Source: SM23-32 sp964434535
GTDB taxonomy: Bacteria; Planctomycetota; Brocadiia; SM23-32
NCBI GenBank assembly: GCA_964434535.1
Contig: CAYSWA010000005.1
Span: 1-64,000, forward strand
Direction: 5' to 3'
DNA length: 64,000 nucleotides
Shown: piece by piece, positions 17,089-24,309 of the stretch
How the letters are laid out: every line of letters begins with the position of its first letter
How positions within the stretch are numbered: position 1 is the stretch's first letter
The notes under the pieces: generated by a model
Told to the model about the DNA's origin: nothing
Databases searched by the model: none
The model's input: only the letters and a program-made list of their open reading frames with translations
Translations under genes and position numbers: made by a program

Positions 17089-17865
17089 TCAGCCGTCCCG
17101 GAGGCAGCCGCGCAGGTAGGCGGCGAACCGGTCCACCCCTTCGACGGGGTCGTCGGGCTCCTCGTATTCGATGGCCAGGTAGCCGGCGTAGCCGGCCCGG
17201 CGCATGATGCGCACGACGCGGCGGTAGTCGACGCGGCGCCGCTGCTCGCCCCGCCCGGCCGTGACCTTGGCGTGGGCGGCGACGGCGTGGGGGGCGAGCT
17301 TCTCGTACTCGGCGTAGATTCCACCGGACAGGTTGCCGAAGTCCAGGTTCAGCCCGACCCAGGGCTCGTCGGCGAACGGGGCCAGGAGGGCGAGCGTGCC
17401 GTCGGCGTCGGCCGTCAGGCCGCCGTGGGTCTCCAGGGCGAGCACCACTCCGCAGCGGGCCGCCGCCTCGGCGCAGCGCGCCAGGCCGTCCTGGATCCAG
17501 CCGACGGCGTCCGCCTCCGAGGCGCCCTCCGGCCGGCCGCCGGCGAAGACGCGCAGCGTCGGCGCGCCGAGCATGGCCGCCTTCTCCAGCCAGTCCTGCA
17601 CGTGGGCGATCTGCTTCTCGCGCGCGTCGGGGTCGGCGTTGCTGAAGTTGCCGCCGACGGCGGCGCCCGACACCGCGAGCCCCCGCCTGAGGCACTCGCG
17701 CTTGAGGTGGTTCAGGTAGGCGCGGCCCTCCTGCGGAAAGTAGTACCGGGTCAGCTCGACCCCGTCGAAGCCGAGCCCGGCGCAGACGTCCAGGAACTCC
17801 TCCATGGACATCTCGCCGGCGCTCAGCAGGTCGCGATACGAGTAGGCACAGCAGCTCAGCTTCAT
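17089..17865 (-). CDS. Sugar phosphate isomerase/epimerase-like TIM barrel
   Basis: AP-endonuclease-2/xylose-isomerase-like TIM barrel of 258 residues. Metal ligands typical of the family are present: Glu in GFDGVELTRY, Glu-His in ALETHGGLT, Asp in GLNLDFGN, His in AAHAKVT and Glu in LAIEYEEP. Relatives interconvert sugars or inositols. GGGAGGAGC precedes the ATG. The gene is 22 bases after the sulfatase-fold gene and so probably works with it in degradation of a modified sugar. Confidence 0.85.
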   Translation of the reverse strand: MKLSCCAYSYRDLLSAGEMSMEEFLDVCAGLGFDGVELTRYYFPQEGRAYLNHLKRECLRRGLAVSGAAVGGNFSNADPDAREKQIAHVQDWLEKAAMLGAPTLRVFAGGRPEGASEADAVGWIQDGLARCAEAAARCGVVLALETHGGLTADADGTLALLAPFADEPWVGLNLDFGNLSGGIYAEYEKLAPHAVAAHAKVTAGRGEQRRRVDYRRVVRIMRRAGYAGYLAIEYEEPDDPVEGVDRFAAYLRGCLRDG

Positions 17866-17887
17866 CCGGGCTCCTCCCGCCGGGGCA

Positions 17888-19240
17888 TCAGTCCACCGGC
17901 GTGTGTTGGACCTCGCTGTCGCCCTGCACGCCGTGGCTCTTCGGCGGCGAAGGGAAGTAGATGGCCGGGAACTGGGCCGCGAGCGCGTCGGCCACCTCGC
18001 CCTTCCGGTCGATGATGTTGTCGCGCTCGCGCGGGTCCTCGATCAGGTCGTAGAGCTCGTCCGGCTCCTCGCCGCCGCGCACCACGTAGCTGTAGCGCCG
18101 GTTGCGCAGGGCGCGGTCGGGCACGCGGTGGTAGCCGGAGATGGTGGCCTCGCGCACGGCCTGGATCTCGCCCCGAATGACGGGCATCAGGCTCAGGCCG
18201 CTCATGTCGTGCCCGGCCTCGGGCAGCCCGAGCGCCTCCAGCCAGGTCGGGGCCAGGTCGGGGAACTGGGCGAGGGCGTCGAGCCGCCGCCCGCCGTGCT
18301 GGCCGCCGGGGAAGCGCAGGATCAGCGGCACCTTGAGCAGCTCGCTGTACATCCGGTCGCCGCCCTTGAGGAACTTGTCGTGGTCGGCCAGCGGGTGGCC
18401 GTGGTCGGAGAGGACGCAGAGGAGCGTGTCGTCCATGCGCCCCGTCTCCCGCATCGCCTCCATCAGGCGGCCGATGCACCAGTCCACGTAGGCCACCTCG
18501 CCGGCGTAGAGGCCGCGCACGCAGGCGACGGTCCCCTCGTCGCCCCAGTCCAGCGCGTTGCCGCCCATCGGCAGGATGATGCGGGGGCCGTCGTAGTCGT
18601 CGGGCACGAACCGGTCGAACGGCTCCGGCGGCATCCAGGGCTCGTGGTTCTGGAAGGTGTCGAGCCACAGGAAGAAGGGCCGGCCCTCGGGGGCGCCCTC
18701 CAGGTAGCGGATCGCCATGTCCACGCTGCGGCAGCAGGGGTAGTCCTCCGGGCCGGCGTAGCGGTCGCTGTTGACCAGGAACTGGCGCACGCGGCTGCGC
18801 CAGGCGGGGCTGTAGTTCTCGTTGACGTAGTCCTCCAGGCGGCGGTTCTTCGGCTCGCCGACGGGCGCCGCGTCGTATTCGGCCCCGCGCACCCACTGGA
18901 AGGCGTGGAAGCCGCGGTGGAAGTTCATGTCCGGCTTGAACAGGTGGTAGGTGTCGGCCACCAGCATGTTGAGGTAGCCCTCGGCGCGGAGGAACTCGGC
19001 CAGCACGACGTCGCTCGGCTCCAGGGGCTGCCAGGGGCGATGGATCAGGCTGTGGTGGCCGGTGTGCAGCTCGGTGCGCACGGGGATGGTGGGCAGGCCC
19101 TCGGGGTAGCAGTTGTCGAAGACGACGCCCTCGGCGGCGAGGGCGTCCAGATTCGGCGTCTGCACGGGGCAGCCGTCCCATCCGTAGCAGGAGACGTGAT
19201 CCTGGCGCAGCGAGTCGAGCATGACGACGACGAAGTTCAT
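17888..19240 (-). CDS. Sulfatase-fold hydrolase with Thr at the formylglycine position
   Basis: The 450-residue alkaline-phosphatase-superfamily enzyme has metal ligands in MLDSLRQDH (residues 7-15) and SDHGHPLADHDKFLKGG, as in type I sulfatases. The signature that normally reads C/S-x-P-x-R is T-I-P-V-R at residues 51-55, so the residue that is oxidised to formylglycine is replaced by Thr. Activity could be phosphodiester or phosphonate hydrolysis, or an unmodified-Thr mechanism; ordinary sulfate ester hydrolysis is doubtful. No signal peptide is seen, so it should be cytoplasmic. GGGAGG precedes the ATG, and a promoter lies at 19304-19332. Confidence 0.88.
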   Translation of the reverse strand: MNFVVVMLDSLRQDHVSCYGWDGCPVQTPNLDALAAEGVVFDNCYPEGLPTIPVRTELHTGHHSLIHRPWQPLEPSDVVLAEFLRAEGYLNMLVADTYHLFKPDMNFHRGFHAFQWVRGAEYDAAPVGEPKNRRLEDYVNENYSPAWRSRVRQFLVNSDRYAGPEDYPCCRSVDMAIRYLEGAPEGRPFFLWLDTFQNHEPWMPPEPFDRFVPDDYDGPRIILPMGGNALDWGDEGTVACVRGLYAGEVAYVDWCIGRLMEAMRETGRMDDTLLCVLSDHGHPLADHDKFLKGGDRMYSELLKVPLILRFPGGQHGGRRLDALAQFPDLAPTWLEALGLPEAGHDMSGLSLMPVIRGEIQAVREATISGYHRVPDRALRNRRYSYVVRGGEEPDELYDLIEDPRERDNIIDRKGEVADALAAQFPAIYFPSPPKSHGVQGDSEVQHTPVD

Positions 19241-19303
19241 CGGTGCCTCCCGTGCATGCTGTCAGGGCGGGCGAGCCGGGCTCAGGATAGGGCCGGCGGG
19301 GCC

Positions 19304-19332
19304 AGTCTATGCAGGGCGCCCGATGCTGTCAA
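19304..19332 (-). promoter_or_regulatory. Promoter of the sulfatase-isomerase-subtilase operon
   Basis: On the minus strand TTGACA (19327-19332), 17-base spacer, TAGACT (19304-19309), about 65 bases before the start at 19240. Confidence 0.65.
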
Positions 19333-19502
19333 ACGCGGGGCCGGCGGGCTGCCCGCCATCGGCGCGCAGGGCCGCTGCGGTGGCGCCTCGAAGCGTCCTC
19401 CCCCGCATTCCGCCAGCAGGCGGAACGGTTGCGGGCCGCGCCCCGTCCCCGCCAGGAGGCGGCGTCGAGCCCGGCAGCCCCGCCGGGAGGCCCTTCGGAT
19501 AC
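19333..19502. other. Divergent intergenic region, nothing recognised
   Basis: Between the divergent promoters at 19304-19332 and 19503-19530 there are 170 bases of GC-rich sequence. Several frames stay open but none has a ribosome binding site or a recognisable product. No RNA gene was recognised. Confidence 0.5.
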
Positions 19503-19530
19503 TTGACTTTGGTAACCGGGGGCCTATAAT
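19503..19530 (+). promoter_or_regulatory. Promoter of the coiled-coil gene
   Basis: TTGACT at 19503-19508, 16-base spacer, perfect TATAAT at 19525-19530, about 65 bases before the ATG at 19595. Confidence 0.7.
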
Positions 19531-19594
19531 CTACGGGCAATCGTCGCTACCCTCAACTCCTGGGAACGAGAGAGCCAGCCGGGGGAGGATCTAA

Positions 19595-20443
19595 ATGAAC
19601 GCTCTGGCGAAGGTGTTGGTCGTTCTGGTGCTGATACTGAGTGTGGGCCTCGCGGTCTCCCAGATGGTGCTGCACGGGAAGCGCGAGCACTACGGCGAGC
19701 TCTACGTCAACGAGCGCAAGGCGCGCAACCAGCTCGAAGAGGAACTGGGCAAGGCGCGCGGCGAGTTCGACGACCTGACGGTGAAGTTCGACCGCCTCAG
19801 GGAGAGCAAAGACGCCCAGATCCAGTCCCTCCAGACCAGCCTGGCCAACGAGCAGGCGCGCGCCGGCGATCTGAACGCCCAGGTCGAGCAGCTCACCACC
19901 GGCGTGCAGCGGCTGACCGACCGGGCGAACAAGCTCGAGGCCGACATCGCCACCCGGGACGCCACCATCGAGCAGCTCCGCTCCACCGTCGCCGAACGGG
20001 AGCAGACCATCCAGGAGAACCTGAACAAGATCGATCAGCTCCAGAACACGCTCGCCGCGCGCGAGGGCACCATCGACGACCTGGAGCATGAGGTGACCGA
20101 GCAGAAGAAGGCATACAGGCAACTGGCCCAGAGCGAGGAGAGGCTACAGGCCATCGTCGGCGAGCTGGTCGAGCGCGGCGTGCACGTGCCCCCGGCACCT
20201 CTGCCCGTCATCAACGGGCGGATCGTGCGCGTCGACGAGGCGCACGGCGTGGCCGTGGTCGACAAGGGCAGCGAGGCCGGCGTCAAGCCCAACACCGAGT
20301 TCACCGTCTATGACGACGCGGGCTACATCGCGCGCCTTGTCATCCACGACGTGCAGCCCCAGGTCTCGGCCGGCCGCATCCGCCTGCTGGTGGCCGAGCG
20401 CAGCATCCGGATGGGCGACAAGGTGACCACCGAGATCCCGTAA
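19595..20443 (+). CDS. Membrane-anchored coiled-coil protein with MreC-like beta domain
   Basis: The 282-residue chain has one N-terminal TM helix (about 5-27), a long coiled coil (about 32-190) and a C-terminal beta-rich domain containing VVDKGSEAGVKPNTEFTVYD and a second strand set near the end. TM, coiled coil and beta-barrel in this order, together with the Asp-Lys-Gly-Ser turn, recall MreC, the periplasmic scaffold of the elongasome. mreB lies 1.8 kb downstream on the same strand. Only one beta barrel seems present where MreC has two. GGGAGG precedes the ATG. The MreC link is an inference; many coiled-coil membrane proteins look similar. Confidence 0.85.
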   Translation: MNALAKVLVVLVLILSVGLAVSQMVLHGKREHYGELYVNERKARNQLEEELGKARGEFDDLTVKFDRLRESKDAQIQSLQTSLANEQARAGDLNAQVEQLTTGVQRLTDRANKLEADIATRDATIEQLRSTVAEREQTIQENLNKIDQLQNTLAAREGTIDDLEHEVTEQKKAYRQLAQSEERLQAIVGELVERGVHVPPAPLPVINGRIVRVDEAHGVAVVDKGSEAGVKPNTEFTVYDDAGYIARLVIHDVQPQVSAGRIRLLVAERSIRMGDKVTTEIP

Positions 20444-20489
20444 GGCCCTCGCGCCTCCCGACCCCCTCTCGATGCGGGCACCCAGGAGA

Positions 20490-20837
20490 ATGGACAGCAA
20501 GGTAATCCACGGCCTTCTGATCGCGTGTAGCGCCTTCCTGCTGCTGGCCATCGGCATGACGGTGGCGGAGGTCTTGCCCTACAAGAAGGCGGCGGCCCTA
20601 CCGCCCAAGCCCTACAGGCCGGCCGCGCGTGCCGCGCCGGCTCCGGCAGCACCCGAGCAGCCGCCGGCCGAGGAGGCCCCCGAANNNNNNNNNNNNNNNN
20701 NNNNNNNNNNNNNNNNNNNNNNNNNNNNNNNNNNNNNNNNNNNNNNNNNNNNNNNNNNNNNNNNNNNNNNNNNNNNNNNNNNNNCCGAGGAGGCCGCCGA
20801 AGCCGAGGCGCCGGCGGAGACCGAACCCGCCGAGTAA
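20490..20837 (+). CDS. One-TM protein with P/A/E-rich tail, interrupted by assembly gap
   Basis: The N-terminus (MDSKVIHGLLIACSAFLLLA, TM at about 5-25, then VAEVLPYKK) closely matches the N-terminus of the next gene, so the two are tandem paralogues. After residue 45 the sequence becomes Pro/Ala/Glu-rich and is then lost in the 100-N gap. The piece after the gap (EEAAEAEAPAETEPAE, stop at 835-837) is in frame across exactly 100 N only by coincidence, so length and continuity are unknown. AGGAG is very close to the ATG at 20490. No function can be assigned. Confidence 0.55.
   Translation: MDSKVIHGLLIACSAFLLLAIGMTVAEVLPYKKAAALPPKPYRPAARAAPAPAAPEQPPAEEAPEXXXXXXXXXXXXXXXXXXXXXXXXXXXXXXXXXXEEAAEAEAPAETEPAE
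20685..20784. other. Scaffold gap (100 N)
   Basis: Exactly 100 consecutive N. This length is the usual placeholder for a join of unknown size. It falls inside low-complexity Pro/Ala/Glu codons of one member of a tandem paralogue pair, where repeats could have stopped assembly. Confidence 0.98.
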
Positions 20838-20955
20838 CGGCCGGGCGCATCCGGGCGGCCAGGGCACTCGCGGGATCGATCACCTTGACAGAAAGCGTCC
20901 GACGCCGCGCATCGGCGCGGCCCCATCCGGCCCAGCAGCCAGGGACTGAAACGCG

Positions 20956-22095
20956 ATGAACAGCCAGCTCATCAAGGGCCTCCTGTTGGCCTCCTCCGTC
21001 TGCCTCCTGTTCGGCATCGGGCTGACCGTGGCGGACGTGATGCCCTACAAGAACGTGCCCGCCGCCCCGCCGGTGGCCAGGCCCGCCCGGCCCCAGCCCG
21101 CTCCAGCCGCTCCCGTCCAGACGCCTGCCCCGGAGCCCGCCGCGCAGGCGCCGATGCTCCGGCTCGCCCCCGAAGGCACGTGGGGCGTCCTGCACGTGGA
21201 CGGCGCCCGGATGGCCGCCTCCCCCCTGGCCCAGTCGCTCCAGGGCCCGGCAGCCGGGGCGCAGGACCCCTCCGACGTCCCGTCGGCCACCATCTTCATG
21301 CTACCGGTTGAGGGGCCGCTCGACCCGAACACCCGGCCCGAAGCGTGCGGCGTGATGGAGCTGAAGGGGCAGGTCCTGGAGCAGTTCAAGGCCCAGCTCG
21401 CCGAGGGTGAGCAGGCCCAGGTCGCCGGCGTGACGGCCTACAAGCTCCAGGCCCCGCCGCAGCTCGGCATGCCCATGCGAACGGGTCCGGCGTTTGCCGC
21501 GCTGGTGGACGAATCCACCGCGCTGTTCGGCACCTCCGAGGCCGCTCTCGGGGCCATGATGCAGGCCCACCAGGCCGGCAAGGGGGCGCCGAACCAGGCC
21601 CTGGCGCGCGCCGCGGCGCCGTTCGCCGGCAGCGCCGTGACCTTCGCCTTCTACCGCGAGGACGGCCTGGCCGCCCTCCTGCCGCCGGGGCAGGCCGCCC
21701 AGATGCCGACCTTCCTGACCGGCGCCAGGGGCGGCGCGCTGAGCATTGACCTCCAGGACACCGTGGCGATCAAGGGCATGCTCGTGCTCGGCGACGCGGC
21801 GGCCGCGCAGGAGGCCGCCGCGAAGGCCGAAGCCAAGCTCTCCGAGGCAAGGCAGCAGATGCAGGCGCAGGCCGACGCCAATCCGCAGGCCGCGCAGATG
21901 ATGCAGCCGGTGATGGCCATGCTGGACACCATCCAGGTGAGCGCGGAGGGCAACGAGGTCCACGCCGCGCTGAGCGCCACCGCCGAGCAGGTCCAGGCCC
22001 TCCAGGGGGCCGTGATGGGCATGATCGGCGGGATGATGCCGGGCGGCCCGGGGGGCGGCCCGCCCGCGGGGATGTCTCCCCGCCCGAGCCGGTAG
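20956..22095 (+). CDS. One-TM exported protein, paralogue of the gene before it
   Basis: The 379-residue product starts with a TM or signal anchor (about 5-24) nearly identical in pattern to the upstream gene, has a Pro/Ala linker (36-67), and a globular Ala/Met/Gln-rich part. The middle (about 70-330) contains recurring pieces such as GVMELKGQVLEQF and GALSIDLQDTVAIKGMLVLGD that suggest an alpha/beta fold with repeated strand-helix units, and the end is Gly/Pro-rich. I do not recognise the family; DUF3352-like proteins have a comparable description, but I cannot confirm this. Ala-rich helices near 278-305 may be coiled coil. Confidence 0.75.
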   Translation: MNSQLIKGLLLASSVCLLFGIGLTVADVMPYKNVPAAPPVARPARPQPAPAAPVQTPAPEPAAQAPMLRLAPEGTWGVLHVDGARMAASPLAQSLQGPAAGAQDPSDVPSATIFMLPVEGPLDPNTRPEACGVMELKGQVLEQFKAQLAEGEQAQVAGVTAYKLQAPPQLGMPMRTGPAFAALVDESTALFGTSEAALGAMMQAHQAGKGAPNQALARAAAPFAGSAVTFAFYREDGLAALLPPGQAAQMPTFLTGARGGALSIDLQDTVAIKGMLVLGDAAAAQEAAAKAEAKLSEARQQMQAQADANPQAAQMMQPVMAMLDTIQVSAEGNEVHAALSATAEQVQALQGAVMGMIGGMMPGGPGGGPPAGMSPRPSR

Positions 22096-22136
22096 CCAGG
22101 GAGCGGGCGACTCACCCCGACGCAGGACTCGACGCC

Positions 22137-22150
22137 AGGCCACGTGGCCT
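22137..22150. repeat. Perfect 14-base palindrome after the paralogue pair
   Basis: AGGCCACGTGGCCT at 22137-22150 lies 42 bases after the stop at 22095. A TTTCTTGTTT stretch follows about 30 bases later, so it could belong to a terminator or be a binding site; it is not a classic terminator by itself. Confidence 0.3.
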
Positions 22151-22198
22151 GCCCTCCGTGGGGGCTACGCTGGCCTTTCTTGTTTCGGCGCGCAGCGT

Positions 22199-22227
22199 TT
22201 GCACTGCCCGCTACCCGCGCGTATAAT
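22199..22227 (+). promoter_or_regulatory. mreB promoter
   Basis: Perfect TATAAT at 22222-22227 with TTGCAC at 22199-22204 (17-base spacer), about 50 bases before the mreB ATG. The -35 box is weak. Confidence 0.6.
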
Positions 22228-22279
22228 CGGCGCGGCCTGAGGGGCCCGGCCGCCGCCACGCAGGGAGGGCGCTACACGC

Positions 22280-23353
22280 ATGGCCAACGCCAACGTATCC
22301 ATCCGCAGGGCGCTCAACTTCGTGATGAACCTGGGGGCGCTCGACCTGGGCATCGACCTGGGCACGGCCAACACGCTGGTCTGCGTTCCGGGGCGGGGCC
22401 TGGTGCTGGTCGAGCCCTCCGTCGTCGCCGTCAAGACCGGCACCAATCCCCCCGAGGTGCCGCTCGGCGGCCGGGCGGTCGGCAACGAAGCCAAGCGCAT
22501 GATCGAGCGCACCCCCGATAACATCAAGGCCATCCGGCCGCTCAAAGACGGCGTGATCGCCGACTTCGAGATCACCGAAATCATGCTGCGCTACTTCATC
22601 AAGAAGGTGCAGCGCCGCTCCTGGGGCATGAGGCCCCGCATCCTGGTCAGCGTGCCGAGCGGCATCACCGCCGTGGAGAAGAAGGCCGTCAAGAACAGCG
22701 CCATGCACGCCGGCGCCCGCCGCGTCTACACCGTCAGCGAGCCGAAGGCCGGCGCCATCGGCGCGGGCGTCGACATCGGCGAGCCGGTCGGCACCATGAT
22801 CATCGACATCGGCGGCGGCACCACCGAAGTGGCCGTCTTGAGCCTCGGCGAGATCGTCACCCTGGAGAGCTTCGGCGTCGCCGGCGACGAGATGGACGAG
22901 GCGATCATCACCTACGTGCGCGACCTCTACGGGCTGGAGATCGGCCACCGCACCGCCGAAGAGGTCAAGATCGCCGTCGGCTCGGCCTATCCGCTGGAGG
23001 AGGAGCTGGTCTGCGAGATCCGCGGCAAGGATATCGCCGCCGGCCTGCCCCGCCGCCTGGAGATCTCCAGCGCTGAGATCCGCGAAGCGATCAGCAACCC
23101 GATCCAGCGCATCATCGACGCGACCAAGTCGTGCCTGGACCGCACGCCGCCCGAGCTGGCCAGCGACCTGCTCAGCACCGGCATCACCCTGGTCGGCGGC
23201 GGCGCGCTGATCCCCGGCCTGGGCCGCCGCATCGAGGAGGAGACCGGGCTGGAGGTGCGCGTGGCCGAAGACCCCCTCACCGCCGTCGCCCGCGGCACCG
23301 CCATGCTGCTGGAACGCCTCGACGAATACGAGGACGTCCTCAGCGACGAGTAG
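22280..23353 (+). CDS. mreB: Rod-shape actin homologue MreB
   Basis: Bacterial actin that forms membrane-bound filaments directing lateral cell-wall synthesis. The 357-residue length is close to the usual 340-350 residues. The phosphate-1 loop is LGIDLGTANTLV, the second phosphate loop is MIIDIGGGTTEVAVLSLGE and the adenosine motif TLVGGGALIPGL is near the end. GGGAGGG lies about ten bases before the ATG. mreC, mreD, pbp2 and rodA do not follow directly, but an MreC-like coiled-coil protein lies upstream on the same strand. Its presence argues for a rod-shaped or elongating cell with peptidoglycan. Confidence 0.97.
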   Translation: MANANVSIRRALNFVMNLGALDLGIDLGTANTLVCVPGRGLVLVEPSVVAVKTGTNPPEVPLGGRAVGNEAKRMIERTPDNIKAIRPLKDGVIADFEITEIMLRYFIKKVQRRSWGMRPRILVSVPSGITAVEKKAVKNSAMHAGARRVYTVSEPKAGAIGAGVDIGEPVGTMIIDIGGGTTEVAVLSLGEIVTLESFGVAGDEMDEAIITYVRDLYGLEIGHRTAEEVKIAVGSAYPLEEELVCEIRGKDIAAGLPRRLEISSAEIREAISNPIQRIIDATKSCLDRTPPELASDLLSTGITLVGGGALIPGLGRRIEEETGLEVRVAEDPLTAVARGTAMLLERLDEYEDVLSDE

Positions 23354-23443
23354 CCCGCCGCCGGATGCGCCCGCCGGCGACCCCCACCGGGCGGACAGAG
23401 CGGACTCGCCCGCCGTCATCTTGAGCCGTCCTTGCCTCTCCAG

Positions 23444-23470
23444 CAACGAACAACGAGCGACGAACAACCA
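23444..23470. repeat. Degenerate ACGAACA simple repeat
   Basis: CAACGAACAACGAGCGACGAACAACCA is a run of near-identical 7-8 base units in the short gap between mreB and hisF. It resembles microsatellite-like intergenic text and codes for nothing recognisable. Confidence 0.4.
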
Positions 23471-23481
23471 GCCGCGCCCCC

Positions 23482-24249
23482 CTACAGCCGCACCTCGACG
23501 CCCCGCTCCTTCAGGTAGGCCTTCAGCTCGGGGATCGCGATCTCGCCGAAGTGGAACACGCTCGCCGCCAGCAGCACGTCCGCGTGCCCCTCGACGGCCG
23601 CCTGGTAGAAGTGCTCCATCTTCCCCGCCCCGCCGCTGGCGATGACGGGCGCGCTCACGGCGTCGGCGATGCCGCGCGTCAGCAGGATGTCGTAGCCGCC
23701 CTTCGTCCCGTCGGTCGCCTTGCTGGTGGGCAGGATGGTGCCGGCCCCGCGCTCCTGGGCGGCCCGGGCGAACTCGACGGCGTCGATGCCGGTCGCCGTG
23801 CGTCCGCCGTCGATGTAGACCTCGTAGCCGCTCGGCACCTCGTCGGAGGCGTCGGCGTCGATCGCCACCACGACGCGCTCGGGGCCGAACTCGCCGGCCG
23901 CCTCCTCGATCAGGTCCGGCTCGCGCACCGCGGCGCTGCTCATGCTCACCTTGTCGGCGCCGGCCTCGAGGGCGGCCTCCACCTGCGACAGCGACTTGAT
24001 GCCCCCGCCGAGCGTCAGCGGCACGCGGGCCACCTCGGCGACGCGGCGGAAGACCTCCAGGTTCGTGCGGCGCCCCTCGACGGTGGCCGTGATGTCGAGG
24101 AAGGCGAGCTCGTCCGCTCCGTCATCCTGGTAGGCGGCGGCGCACTCGACCGGGTCGCCCGCATCGCGCAGGTCCACGAAGTGCACGCCCTTCACCACGC
24201 GCCCGTCCTTCATGTCCAGGCACGGCATGATGCCCACGTAGTCGGCCAT
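23482..24249 (-). CDS. hisF: Imidazole glycerol phosphate synthase cyclase subunit
   Basis: Catalyses the cyclase step of histidine synthesis, using ammonia channelled from HisH, and releases the purine precursor AICAR. The 255-residue TIM barrel has the two catalytic aspartates, in MPCLDMKDG (near residue 12) and AIDADAS (near 131), plus the phosphate-binding GGG and ASGGAG loops. GGGAGGACG precedes the ATG. No other his genes are nearby; it follows a sulfatase gene by 60 bases. Confidence 0.95.
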   Translation of the reverse strand: MADYVGIMPCLDMKDGRVVKGVHFVDLRDAGDPVECAAAYQDDGADELAFLDITATVEGRRTNLEVFRRVAEVARVPLTLGGGIKSLSQVEAALEAGADKVSMSSAAVREPDLIEEAAGEFGPERVVVAIDADASDEVPSGYEVYIDGGRTATGIDAVEFARAAQERGAGTILPTSKATDGTKGGYDILLTRGIADAVSAPVIASGGAGKMEHFYQAAVEGHADVLLAASVFHFGEIAIPELKAYLKERGVEVRL

Positions 24250-24270
24250 CTCTCGTCCTCCCCAAACGGC

Positions 24271-24288
24271 AGTGCTCAGTGATGAGTG
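24271..24288. repeat. Short degenerate AGTGCTCAGTGATGAGTG repeat
   Basis: The 18 bases AGTGCTCAGTGATGAGTG, between the sulfatase and hisF, consist of imperfect AGTG/CAGTGAT units. A simple-sequence stretch of no obvious function. Confidence 0.25.
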
Positions 24289-24309
24289 CGCACGGACGGG
24301 CGCCGGTCG

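Noticed and set aside
20472..20837. Continuous protein across the N gap
   Set aside because: The gap is 100 N of unknown true length. In-frame continuation is a coincidence of the placeholder, so I do not claim a full-length product.
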